Shown in pieces: positions 11,296-21,302 of a stretch of DNA of 60,000 nt. The DNA is taken from assembly GCF_026151205.1 (NCBI RefSeq), contig NC_087077.1, positions 13,678,983 to 13,738,982 on the forward strand, in the 5' to 3' direction. A program made the position numbers and the translations under genes. Below the pieces are notes generated by a model, which was not told the DNA's origin, ran no database searches, and was given only the letters and a program-made list of their open reading frames with translations. Within the stretch, counting starts at the first letter, position 1, and each line of letters begins with the position of its first letter. Source of the stretch: Bolinopsis microptera (taxonomy: Eukaryota; Ctenophora; Tentaculata; Lobata; Bolinopsidae).

Positions 11296-14096
11296 AATGG
11301 ATTTTAAAGCAAGTTCATAGGTGCAGCTTGTGTGAGATTTTTAAGTTTAAGTTTTGATGTGTGTTTTATAATAAAAGATGTTTTAATTGTGTCTATGCCT
11401 TATAATGAGTTATACTTTTGTTCACAATTACCCATTTGCTCACATCACTCACAGTCAGCCGGTCTGACATAGTTAACCAGCTTCCTTTTGTTGTTGGCTA
11501 ATCATATGAGCGGGATATAAATACCTCATTTCATTTCGTTTCATGATTGTTAAGAAAAAGAAAGCATTTTAATGAGGAGGTCGTAAAAAAAATTATCAAT
11601 TCTTACAGAATCGGACAGTCGGAAGCTGGGAAAACACATTAAATTCGATGGCGGTGTGTGAATGTAATTAGGCGAAATGACCACAGTTTAAATTTAATTC
11701 AAAATGGATTTGCTATCCAAGAAGTAGATTTGATGTTAGCTATAGCTAGGTTGAGATATAATAACTTAACATTCCAGTTAAGGCATGAAATAAAATACCA
11801 TTTCTATCAAAAATAAACTGTTTAATATTTACTATTCAGTTTTACAATATGCTTAATTATCAATCAAATAGCTATTTGTACAATGGTACGATAAAGGGAG
11901 CGTTCACCAATAACTAAACTTGAAGGGACGGGAGGAGTTAACATCGGAAGGGGTATAAGGGTTAAGTTGCAGTCATAGAGAACGTATATGTTTTTTGGTT
12001 ATCAGAAATACTAAAAATTTCAATATTCAATTCAAATTTATACTTACAACCTGGATCATTTGATACATTTGGTCGTGTTTACAAATAAAGCTGGTATGTA
12101 GAAGAGACACAGCAGTTTTAAGACCGATTAGTGCTTTTTTATTTGATATTAGTAGTGCTAGTCACTGCTTATCAGCTTTACAAAAGTGTTTAGTTTGTTT
12201 CATTCTATACTATAATTTTCCGAGTGGAGTTGTACCCCATCCATAATTACTTACATGCTACAAATTTTAACTGATTAAATTTTGCCTTTGTTACAATTTT
12301 TACGTTTGAGTTAATAAACTATGATGATTATATATGATTTTTACTTGATAGAGTGCTTATGTTAAGTTAAATGTTTTACAGGCTCTAATGATGTAGTTTT
12401 ACGAAGATTTGAAGCCTTATGTTGTGTGTTTCCCTTCAATTCGTGTTCAAAAGAATTATAAAAATTTCAATAAGCTCATGATAAAAATTGACTAAAAAAG
12501 CTGAACTTCTTTCAATTTATGGGAGGGGCGATTATGGCGAAAATCACGGCAGAGAGTGTCGATGGAGACTTATAAAGATTTATAAAGGGGAAAATATTGG
12601 CATAATAAATGTTAAGTACTTTGTGAACGCTCCCTTATTAATACATAAATGTGCCCACCAAAATCGCAAGACAAAATATGAAGTAAAACGTCTTCATTGA
12701 GATCTATATCTTCCGTTTTACAATGGGATAAAAATGCGAGGAAAATTCATCAAAAGCACTCTAATCGTTGCAAAGTTGCGTGTGATCACTAGTCTTAACG
12801 TACAAAAATAAACTTTTCATGCTGTATTCAAAAAATGATTTTCATCTTGAAAATAGCATATCAAATCTTCCAAACTTTTTGATCGCTCGAAATCATTTAT
12901 TTTCTGCGGAAAATCGGGTATATGGTCGATATTAGTTCGCTCATTAACCAATGGGAATTCATTCTAATAAAAATCGGCACACCTTTCAAATGTACAGCCG
13001 TCAATGTGTAACTTTGTATCAAGAAGGTCAAAAATTCCAAAATGCAATAATTTAATATAAGATGTGTAAAATGTGCCCAACCAAATTCGTTATCATTCCT
13101 AGTTCTAGCTTCATCAGCAAGCCACTGACTAGTCGGTTATATAAACATACCTAGGAATCAACTAAATTAAGCCTGGTAAATCGAGTAATTTTATAGCATT
13201 ATAACTAGATGATATCCTAAATTAATAACAGCTCCAATTTATGGACCGCAATTAGTATTTGAATGGCAGATACCGATTAATCGATGCAAGTTGACACTTA
13301 AAACGTAAATACAGTCAAGGCTAGGCTATCCAATTCGCTATGATACGATTCCTTAAGTCAGCAGTAGGAATTGTTATACTGAAACCATAATGTCAGTCGA
13401 TATATGACGGAGAGAGCAGGTTTCTTTCCTAAATACAGAATATTTCTATCCACAGGATGGCCTTTAAAGAAGCTATTTTAGGACGGACATACATATTGGA
13501 ATAAAATAAAGTGGGAGGTAGGCATAATACTAGGGTATTTGACTTTTGGACTTTAATATTATGATGGCAGGAGACATTTTAAATGTTACTGCAGCCAATG
13601 AAACATACTACTTAGAATCGTATCAAAACAAAATTCATTTTCTAATTATTTCTTTAAAATGCTACCTTTTTCCGTGATTTATTTTTCTACCACTATTATG
13701 ATAAAAGCTGAACTTAAACAGACAATGAGCCGTGAAATTGTGTACATATTTTATTAAACAATATGTTATTTATGTGTATTTTATGGGTTAAAATAATTTA
13801 ATTTGAAGACAAATGTCCGTAATATTAATTCAGCGTCTAAGCCTATATATATAAAAAACTAACATACCATTTCATTTGAAGACAACAATTAGGAGACGAA
13901 CAATTTCGAGTCGTTACAATGGGGGTGAGAAACTGTTTTGTTTTTCACAATTTGCTGGCGAAACCATCTTGAAATTTCTGATCTGATTTTGGGTGTGTCG
14001 GGAATAGGAACAAATTCTTCAATCTTTGAGTGGTCTCGTATCATGTAGAACGTCCGGGAAGTAGAGCAAGGAATGTCATCTATTTGATCTATTAAG
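11296..14096. other. Intergenic, contains one inverted-repeat element
   Basis: The lipase 3' UTR extends to about 11395. No exon was recognised in the rest. The only structured item is the inverted-repeat element at 11894-12636. Short open frames at 12488 and on the minus strand near 13900 show no family resemblance. Confidence 0.5.
11894..12636. mobile_element. Non-autonomous inverted-repeat element (MITE-like)
   Basis: The left end AAGGGAGCGTTCAC at 11894 and the right end GTGAACGCTCCCTT at 12623-12636 are perfect inverted repeats of about 14 bp, enclosing 743 bp without a credible gene. The target duplication is unclear (AT-rich on both sides). It is probably a DNA-transposon derivative; the superfamily is not assigned. 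Confidence 0.6.
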
Positions 14097-15692
14097 CTAC
14101 AAGGCAGAAATGAGGAACTGACTGCCGACAAAGAATGCCACTTGAACTGCTACCCTCTTGAAGTAGGACCAATAAACACTAGTCTTTCGAGACTGCACCA
14201 AATCCTGCGGGTAAGAATCGGATTAATACCAAGAGAAATTACAACCGGTATTAGTAGTTATCTAGTGCAGTAGTTATCAGCTGCAGTAGTAGCTGAGAAG
14301 AAAAAGAATGCGTAAGATGTACACCGTACATATTGTGGTACATGCGTCATCAGCTAGTTGTGCAATACATTGTTATTTCTACAGTAATTAAAGAAGATAT
14401 GACGTGCGCGTCACAATAATGAATTCAATGACCAAGAAAATCACGTTCGGCGATCGCGCCACCCCTCCAAAAACTAGACTGTCATACATTACACGATGAC
14501 ATGGAATGCTGACGTCTTTTCATAATATCAACTTGACAACCACAACTCCATGGAAGGTCCCAGAAATTTCGCTTCTGGAAATTCTATCTGGGTGCTCTAC
14601 TTACATCCAGCGACTTGGTGATGTTATCAACAGGAATTCCCATCTCCACGGCAATTGTTGCCACCATCCCACAGAACGATATACATGAAAGTAACGTGCC
14701 TGCTGATGTTCCGTTTAGCAAAACTTTGTACCAAATCTTGTACAACATATCAGATATCTCCTTCTGAAATTTTAAGGTGAATGCAACTGAAATTAGAATT
14801 ACTATTGAAATCAGAATTGTAATTGAAATAAAAAATAAATCGAAGCATATTATAATATCATACATATAATAGTTTAGTTTTAGTCTATATGGTAATTGTT
14901 TATTTCTTTAACAATAATGCAAGTTTAACACTACTATATAAGAACTGCTGTGTAGGAGAATGAATCTCAAGGGTCGCCAAGCGATGTGATGGCCAGCCTT
15001 GTTCAATCTTAACAAAGCTGAGCATATTATGCGACATTGGTAGGTGCTAGGTAAAAACCGAATCAAGGGCAAATTCTGGCTAAAATAACAGTTCGCATTA
15101 AAATCTTTTGTTGCGTGACAAAACTGGGAACTACTGCTCCCAGCCGGTAGCAAATATGGTTGCACGGAAAGAAACCAAAAACATAATTTAAGAACCCAAC
15201 CTCTGTTGAAAATTTCTGTATAGTTCTTCGGATGAGCTTGTAAACTTCTTCATCTTCATTTTGTTCGGCTAACATGCACATTTGTTTCTCGCATTCCGGC
15301 AAGGAATCCAAAAAATTCTTGGCACATTCTTCTGGGGTTGGTAACCTTTCCTCATCGCCTGTGGAGATATAACAAATATTTTAGTAAGATTAGAATTTAA
15401 AGCCATGACAAATTCCTTACTGCCTAAACTATATGAGTAGAGGGCTATAATTAATAATTATAGTGTTGTCAAATGAAAATGGCCTCTGAGATTCAAAGGG
15501 CCATGAAATTGCGAAATCGTCCCACACAAAATCATCAATCAGCATGTTCCCAACAAAAGGGCATTCCCACAATTTACAAGAATTACCTTGTTGGGGGACG
15601 CAGCATTTCCGGTCAAGGTGGCGGTCGGTGGGCAAGTTGGCGCGCAGGGCGTATTCTACATATACCGACGCAATATGACCTGGCTCTTTCAT
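14097..15692 (-). CDS. BCL2-family protein, 4 exons
   Basis: Exons on the minus strand in transcript order: 15692-15587, 15358-15201, 14763-14605, 14204-14097, all GT-AG and in phase, giving 176 residues. The third exon carries a clear BH1-like core, LLNGTSAGTLLSCISFCGMV (pattern NGxxxGxxxxxxxFxGxxA), the family hallmark for helix 5. The last exon ends with a hydrophobic tail anchor, VAVQVAFFVGSQFLISAL, as in mitochondrial or ER BCL2 members. Residues 9-20 resemble helix 1. BH3 (residues 40-60) and BH2 (YWSYF region) are degenerate, without the usual LxxxGD and GGW. It could promote or inhibit apoptosis; the sequence does not settle this. An extra 5' exon is possible, since a TAG lies shortly upstream of the chosen ATG. 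Confidence 0.75.
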
Positions 15693-16996
15693 CCCCCTCT
15701 GAGAGCAGCACAGCTACGGTTAAAGGTACTGTTAGTGGGGTAGGTGCCAATATCTAGGAACGGTTTAAAATATATATGCCACATTGAACAAATTTTATAA
15801 AGCTGCGTGATTAGAAAGAAAAGAATGTATGACATAACTTTAAAAGGAAGCAGTAGAGTTCACGAATTATTATTATAATACTTTGATAACAATAAAACAC
15901 GTAGATAGACAAGACGACCATTCTTAGGATTGAAAACAATTCAAAATCTTAATCTTCAAATCATCATCAATAATGATCAACTTTAAATCAATCATCCAAT
16001 ATCGTGATTGGCATTGACAATAATGCTTTACGGAAACTTCAATCCATTCTCTTATTGGTTTATCTTAATTGCAACTAATCATGATTTGTAACCCGAATTA
16101 GTTTAATTTATCATATCGAATATTGATGATATATAATGCAAATAAATGAACAATGGTTATGTCTAGACTTTAGAATTTACACTTTATTCCTACCACACAC
16201 GGTGTTGAATTCGCAATATATCTCAAGAAACTTGGCATCATTACAAAAATGATCTAACATCTGAACTTGAACTGAAAAGGCTTCTAATAAGCTCTGATTA
16301 CCAAAACCTTATGACTTACCTTAGAAATTAACTTAAGAACAAAGTTAAACAAGAAGATAAATCTATAACATCGGCACGAAAACTAAAAAGTACGGACCAA
16401 GTAAAACGAACTCGACTGTAGTGGTAATGGTGCAATTTGAGTTATATTCATTCATCACATTCATCGCATACCACGGACTTAAATCATAAATACCGATATA
16501 AGTACATATTAAGACGGTGGATCTTAAACCTGACACCACTACAGCAACACACAAGCCGACTAGCCGAGTCACTAAACATTACATCATGTTCTGTGTGAGT
16601 TAGAGGAACAAAAACAAAAGCTATGAGCTTATTGTTCTACACTCTTTATTGTTTGCTACTTTAGCATATTGTTATGTGATGTTTCGAGCTTCAAGGAAAA
16701 CTCAATGTTTACCATAAAACTAAGTATTCCCTTCTCTCCTGATCCTAGTTCCTATATTACATAATAGTACCATTCATCACTTTCTCTAGCTTAGCTTTAT
16801 ATAGTATATATAATATAATAACAAAAGAAATTCATAATTTCCACTCGATTCTCAGCTAATTAAAATTTAAAGACAGACTTTTTATTTTTATCATGCTTCA
16901 ACACCCGAGGCCAGGGACATTCAAAAATTGTAAGTAACTTAATAATTAAATACCCCCTAAAATTTAAACAATATCATCTAAAATTTCTGGCGATGT
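15693..16996. other. Intergenic between BCL2-like and UFM1
   Basis: It must hold the promoter and 5' UTR of the BCL2-family gene and the 3' UTR of UFM1, both on the minus strand. A 69-codon minus-strand open frame at 16363-16572 has hydrophobic stretches but no recognisable family. Nothing else stands out. Confidence 0.45.
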
Positions 16997-17543
16997 TTAA
17001 AAGCTACCTCCGACCCTGTCACGAGGTATCAGCCGGAGGTCCCTGCCGTGCTTTAAGAAAACGTTTCCCGCATTCTGTTGTGGATTTATACCCACACCGT
17101 CGTTTGTGATTATAGCGCTGGTTGCTGGGGGTACCTGTGTAATGGTAACTGAGTTACAGTACATAAATTGTAAATATTACAGTTATTAAGTTATGGTAGG
17201 AATTCGTGTGGACTGCGGAGACTGTAAATACATTGTAATGAATGCCATGGTATGATGATTATTATTTTGGTGCACATTCTTTCTGAAAATTCATTCGTAA
17301 ACAATTTACAGCTTTATTTAAGTGACATTATGTGTACTCTGCCCAGTGTCCATGTTAATCCTGAAACATGAAATAGAAACATTATTTAACAGCAGAACTA
17401 AGTTCCAAAAATACCTTAAATTCTTCAGCAGCAAACTTCAGTACAGCAGTAAAGGGCGTAGTCTCCGGAACGCTCAGAACTTTGAAAGGGAGTTTAGGAT
17501 CGCTGGTTAGGGTTATCTTGAACGTAACTTTCGGCGCTGCCAT
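16997..17543 (-). CDS. UFM1: Ubiquitin-fold modifier 1, 2 exons
   Basis: Exon 1 is 17543-17415 and exon 2 is 17134-16997, with a phase-0 GT-AG intron of 280 bp. The 88-residue product matches animal UFM1 almost throughout: [58 protein letters not shown] and [20 protein letters not shown]1 is conjugated to lysines through UBA5, UFC1 and the UFL1 complex, mainly on ER-bound ribosomes. The precursor is trimmed after a conserved VG. Here VG (residues 84-85) is followed by three residues, GSF, where human has two. The start ATG fits the family with two extra N-terminal residues. Confidence 0.97.
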
Positions 17544-18223
17544 GTCTTGAAATTAAGATGTTCAATAAATACACTATACTTTCGGATTTAAAATTAGCAC
17601 ATGATACGTTTCCAGCACAAATTTTAGAATGATGCCGGCTGTTAAATAAATATTGTATACGAAAACTTACATATTATATTCTGACCTAATCATTTTATCG
17701 TAGCTTTGAGTATAAATTAGCTGTTGCAGGGTATTTCAATTGGCTGCAGCCACCGCACCTGTACTCTTACATACTTTTTAAACCATAAGAGCATATAGAT
17801 AATTTGGTTAGATTACTTTATATTTTTAAGAGTACATAATACAAGTAAAACGATCTGAACCACATAAAAAAATCAAGCAAGCCCTGTTATTTATTATATG
17901 GTAAATTTAAAGACTCCCTCATGTAATCATATGGTATTTATTACAAACTTCATCATGCCCTTATCATGCCACAACAATCAAGCAAGCCTATCAATTAAGT
18001 GTGTTTATGACAGTCAAATAACTAGCACATGTAGTCATCAGCTGAAGAATAAAATACTTGTGGTACTATAATAATATGAGAATATAACAAAAATCTGTAA
18101 AATACGAATGGTTAAAATAAACACAATTTCCCATTAAAAAACTTTATGATGATGATGACATCAAAATGATTAGATTGTATAAATGTTTGATAGTGACTAA
18201 TTCAGGGTAATCAGTTGTAAAAT
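17544..18223. other. Spacer between UFM1 and LULL1-like gene
   Basis: About 680 bp of AT-rich sequence holding the UFM1 promoter and the 3' UTR of the next minus-strand gene. No exon, repeat or RNA gene was recognised. Confidence 0.5.
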
Positions 18224-19180
18224 CTATTTGAAACAAACACTTATAGCACTAACTCTGACAGCTAGCGCTTCAATGGTCTCTTCTTCTTGACTCCAAGCTT
18301 TCAGAAGAGCATTCTCAGCACTTTTATCAGGCTTCATAGGGACACAATCACTGACAACAGATGTGAACACAAACAACCTGTCCTTGTATGGTGCATTCTC
18401 ATTATCACAGTACCTAAGAAATAATTTGGCCTGATTCCAACTGAGGTCTGTGAAGTCCTGTATGACAATTGCTGAGGTTGTAGTTTCAAATTTGTGATCC
18501 AATATTGTATCAAGGTCTCCGAAATGACTGAGAAGGTATTCTCTTGATAGGGATTCTGAAGATTTTAAATATTCACTGCCACACTTAGAAAATATGTGTG
18601 CAATGTTATTTGCGAATGAAGTAACGCTACTTCGCTGATCTTCATGAAACATGAGAAAAATAGACAGAGGGTCAGAACTCGTTGAACTGTCTATTTTGGA
18701 GATGATGTTACGCCTTATCTCTAACTTTTTGCTGAGTGAAAGAAGAGGAAAACCATCCAACTCTTCTTCCAACATACTTTCTAGCATTATGGAACAACTT
18801 ATAGTATTCTTTATCAGAGGAACAGCAAATGGTAAACACAAAAGAAGAAATATTATGATTTTAAAACACTTAGTGTCACTGAATGACGTATGCTCTTCAG
18901 AACTGTCTACTTCGACCTCAGGTTTGTCATCTACTTCAGGGATTTCTACCTCAGACCCGTCATCTGAGTATTCAGGTTCAGAGTCCTCGGATTGGCTCCT
19001 TAAAACACCGACTAGTTGCGCAACGTTTTCATATGCTCCTTTATCACAACCACTGTAATTGTCTTCAGACTCATTTCCACTATCTAAAGTTGGGTAGAGA
19101 TTTGTACTCTGTTTGGTAAGTTCAAGAGAGTCTCTTGCTCTTTTATTTTTTCCTCTTGTATTTGGACCTTTGTCTTCCAT
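18224..19180 (-). CDS. LAP1/LULL1-like torsin cofactor
   Basis: A single uninterrupted frame of 318 residues. Residues 1-103 are acidic and Ser-rich with a basic patch (RGKNKRAR) near the start, residues 106-123 form one membrane segment, and residues 165-318 resemble the luminal AAA-like domain of TOR1AIP1/2. The best match is FLRYCDNENAPYKDRLFVFT (255-274), which corresponds to the YCDxENAxxKD block of LAP1 and LULL1. These type II nuclear-envelope or ER proteins activate torsin ATPases by supplying an arginine finger. It is shorter than human LAP1, closer to LULL1. LAP1 versus LULL1 cannot be decided, since vertebrates split them later. A 5' non-coding exon is possible. Confidence 0.82.
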   Translation of the reverse strand: MEDKGPNTRGKNKRARDSLELTKQSTNLYPTLDSGNESEDNYSGCDKGAYENVAQLVGVLRSQSEDSEPEYSDDGSEVEIPEVDDKPEVEVDSSEEHTSFSDTKCFKIIIFLLLCLPFAVPLIKNTISCSIMLESMLEEELDGFPLLSLSKKLEIRRNIISKIDSSTSSDPLSIFLMFHEDQRSSVTSFANNIAHIFSKCGSEYLKSSESLSREYLLSHFGDLDTILDHKFETTTSAIVIQDFTDLSWNQAKLFLRYCDNENAPYKDRLFVFTSVVSDCVPMKPDKSAENALLKAWSQEEETIEALAVRVSAISVCFK

Positions 19181-20234
19181 TTAGAGTATCATACAGTTCT
19201 GGATTTCATTGACGGCTACAGCCTGAAATCATTAACAAATCTTATTACAAACTATGATAATATAGATCACTGGATGTGATATTGACACCCTGGCAACAAT
19301 GTTAAAGGGAATCATATATATATAAAAGTACAAATTAATATACAATGGAGGAATCAAATTTTCGACACTAAAAGTATATTCAACTTATTTAATATGCTCA
19401 TTGCAACTGTCTCTGTAAGACTAAAGCAAAGAATGGAATTATTCTAAGGAAATTTAACTTCAAAGTATTAAATAGAATATAGACTTTGTATTCTTTCATC
19501 CCTCAACTCAAATTATGTTGAAGTATAAATGTGTAAATGATTATTTTTTTCACAAAACTGAGTTTATGTCAGGCTTTACGATATTCTGAGGGAAAAATAA
19601 ATCAAATCAATGGCTGATTAATTTCAGAGCTGAAAATCCTAGGATTCATCACTTAGAAATTTATTACAGGCAGAAAGACAGCAATCGTGTCCATTACTCT
19701 GCTATGTAACCAGAACATTTTCGTGGCTGACTTATCTAAGACTTTAAACTCAAGGCCATATCTGATCAATTTAAAATATATTTAAACTAGGAAACCAAAC
19801 TTTTCTATTTTAGCTAATAATTTAATAAGCACTGCGAGTTGCGACCGCACTAAACCAGCATTGCAGAGCAACAATTTTTGTTATCATTTGTAAATTTAAG
19901 AGTGTAAAAGCATTGAAATACACTTTTAATTAATTGGGATGGGCGTTTCCGAACCTGCACCACAAATGGCAGCGTCACTAATAGTTATAAAACCACTTCT
20001 GTAAAGTTGTAATATGAATACTATGTATTGTCATTGATTGTGGATATATAATAAATTCTATGTTTGAATAAAACAGGATTTGAGCCTGTTTTCATGTGGG
20101 GCAGTGGCGAAACGTACCTGTATGCCACCCCCCCCCCTGCAAATTTTTTTCCACCCCAAATTTCATACACACACACACACTATACATGAATAAAAAGGTT
20201 TCCTTAGAGTGGCCTGGAACAAGTTTCTCCTTTA
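19181..20234. other. Intergenic, AT-rich
   Basis: Upstream region of the LULL1-like gene. No exon, RNA gene or repeat was recognised, apart from a short CA run near 20167 and a poly-C stretch near 20127. Confidence 0.5.
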
Positions 20235-20388
20235 GGGTTGTTCACATATTATATAATCAGCCGAGGGGGGAGAGGGGCTTCCAAATGATTGCGCTAGTGT
20301 AATTTTGACACAATAGTAATGTGTAAAACTGATTACGGAGGGGGTAGACATTTTCCAGAAAGTGATTACGTAATATGTGAACAACCCC
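20235..20388. mobile_element. Palindromic MITE, complete copy
   Basis: The left end GGGTTGTTCACATATTA at 20235 and the right end TAATATGTGAACAACCC at 20371-20387 are inverted repeats, enclosing about 154 bp with G-rich and C-rich halves. A second copy of the same family starts 13 bp further on. No coding capacity. Confidence 0.75.
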
Positions 20389-20400
20389 TTACTGATAATT

Positions 20401-20500
20401 AGGGGTCGTTCACATACTACGTGATCACTTTTTGGAAAATGTTTAACCCCCCCGGCCCATCCCCCCTCCATAATCATGTGCACAAAATCAAACCTCGACT
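20401..20500. mobile_element. Palindromic MITE, truncated second copy
   Basis: It begins AGGGGTCGTTCACATACTAC and continues GTGATCACTTTTTGGAAAATG, matching the right half of the 20235-20388 element in reverse orientation, with the C-rich core and TAATCA. The matching far end is missing before the R2-type LINE 3' region begins, so it is partial, possibly cut by that insertion. Confidence 0.6.
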
Positions 20501-20704
20501 TCTTGTATTCGGTCTACAAGTGAATGTATGGTCCATGTATAGTATAATAGTAGTTATTATATCGGGTCTCAATAAGAGGTCTCGACTGCCTAGGCATCAA
20601 ACCTTGGCAATCGGTAATTTTCCTCTGGCCCGGAGTCAGCCGACCCTAGGGACCAGAGGATAAAGGCGTAGAGACTGTGTGTATCTACAAAAGTGGTTGT
20701 TTTT

Positions 20705-21230
20705 ACAAGAGACAGGGCTTGCAACGCAAGGGAAGAAAAACGGGAGAAACAAACACAAAATGCATATTAAATGACTTAGAAATTCAAACAATCCTACACT
20801 ACAATAAATGTTTATTACATAATTATAATATGTTGTATAAACAAGAAACAGGGCTTGCAGGGCAAGAGATGGGACACATAAGAGCTGGCCACAGAGTGTA
20901 TAATACAGTAATTCAGCAAACACCTATTACTAATACTGAAAACCGAATCACAAATTATCACAATAATTACAAGAATATATGAAATACTAAACACAATTTT
21001 TATACAAGAAACAGGGCTTGCAGAGCAAGGGAAGAAAAACAAGAGAAATAACTGTAACAATTGTATATCACAAAGTCCAGACGAAAATAATCTTTGCACA
21101 AATCTGGGAGTAAATTCAATACAGTATACTTAATAAATACAATAACTTTCCGATATGTACATTGATATGAGTTAAAAGTTGTATAAACTAGAGACAGGGC
21201 TTGCGGAGCAAGGGAAGAGATAAAAGAGGA
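20705..21230 (-). repeat. Four-fold repeat in R2-type LINE 3' UTR
   Basis: Four copies of about 45 bp with core ACAGGGCTTGC and a downstream GCAAGRGAWG stretch begin near 20705, 20841, 21004 and 21187, spaced 136, 163 and 183 bp. Seen from the element's own strand the copies lie after the stop codon, so they may be part of the RNA structure the reverse transcriptase recognises. Confidence 0.8.
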
Positions 21231-21302
21231 CCAGGCAAAAAGTATATATTACAGTTATACAGAATAAACTAAAACTGAAAGAAATGTGTATTAAACACTC
21301 AA

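Noticed and set aside
12488-12700. 70-codon open frame in the intergenic region
   Set aside because: It lies inside the inverted-repeat element, crosses its right end, and shows no family resemblance or splice context.
15473-15757. Plus-strand 94-codon frame opposite the BCL2-like exon 1
   Set aside because: It is the complementary reading of the BCL2-like first exon; the minus strand gives consistent splice phases and a family fold.
16363-16572. 69-codon minus-strand frame with hydrophobic stretches
   Set aside because: AT-rich sequence favours hydrophobic codons; no recognisable family and no adjacent phase-matched exon. Kept only as a remark in the spacer entry.
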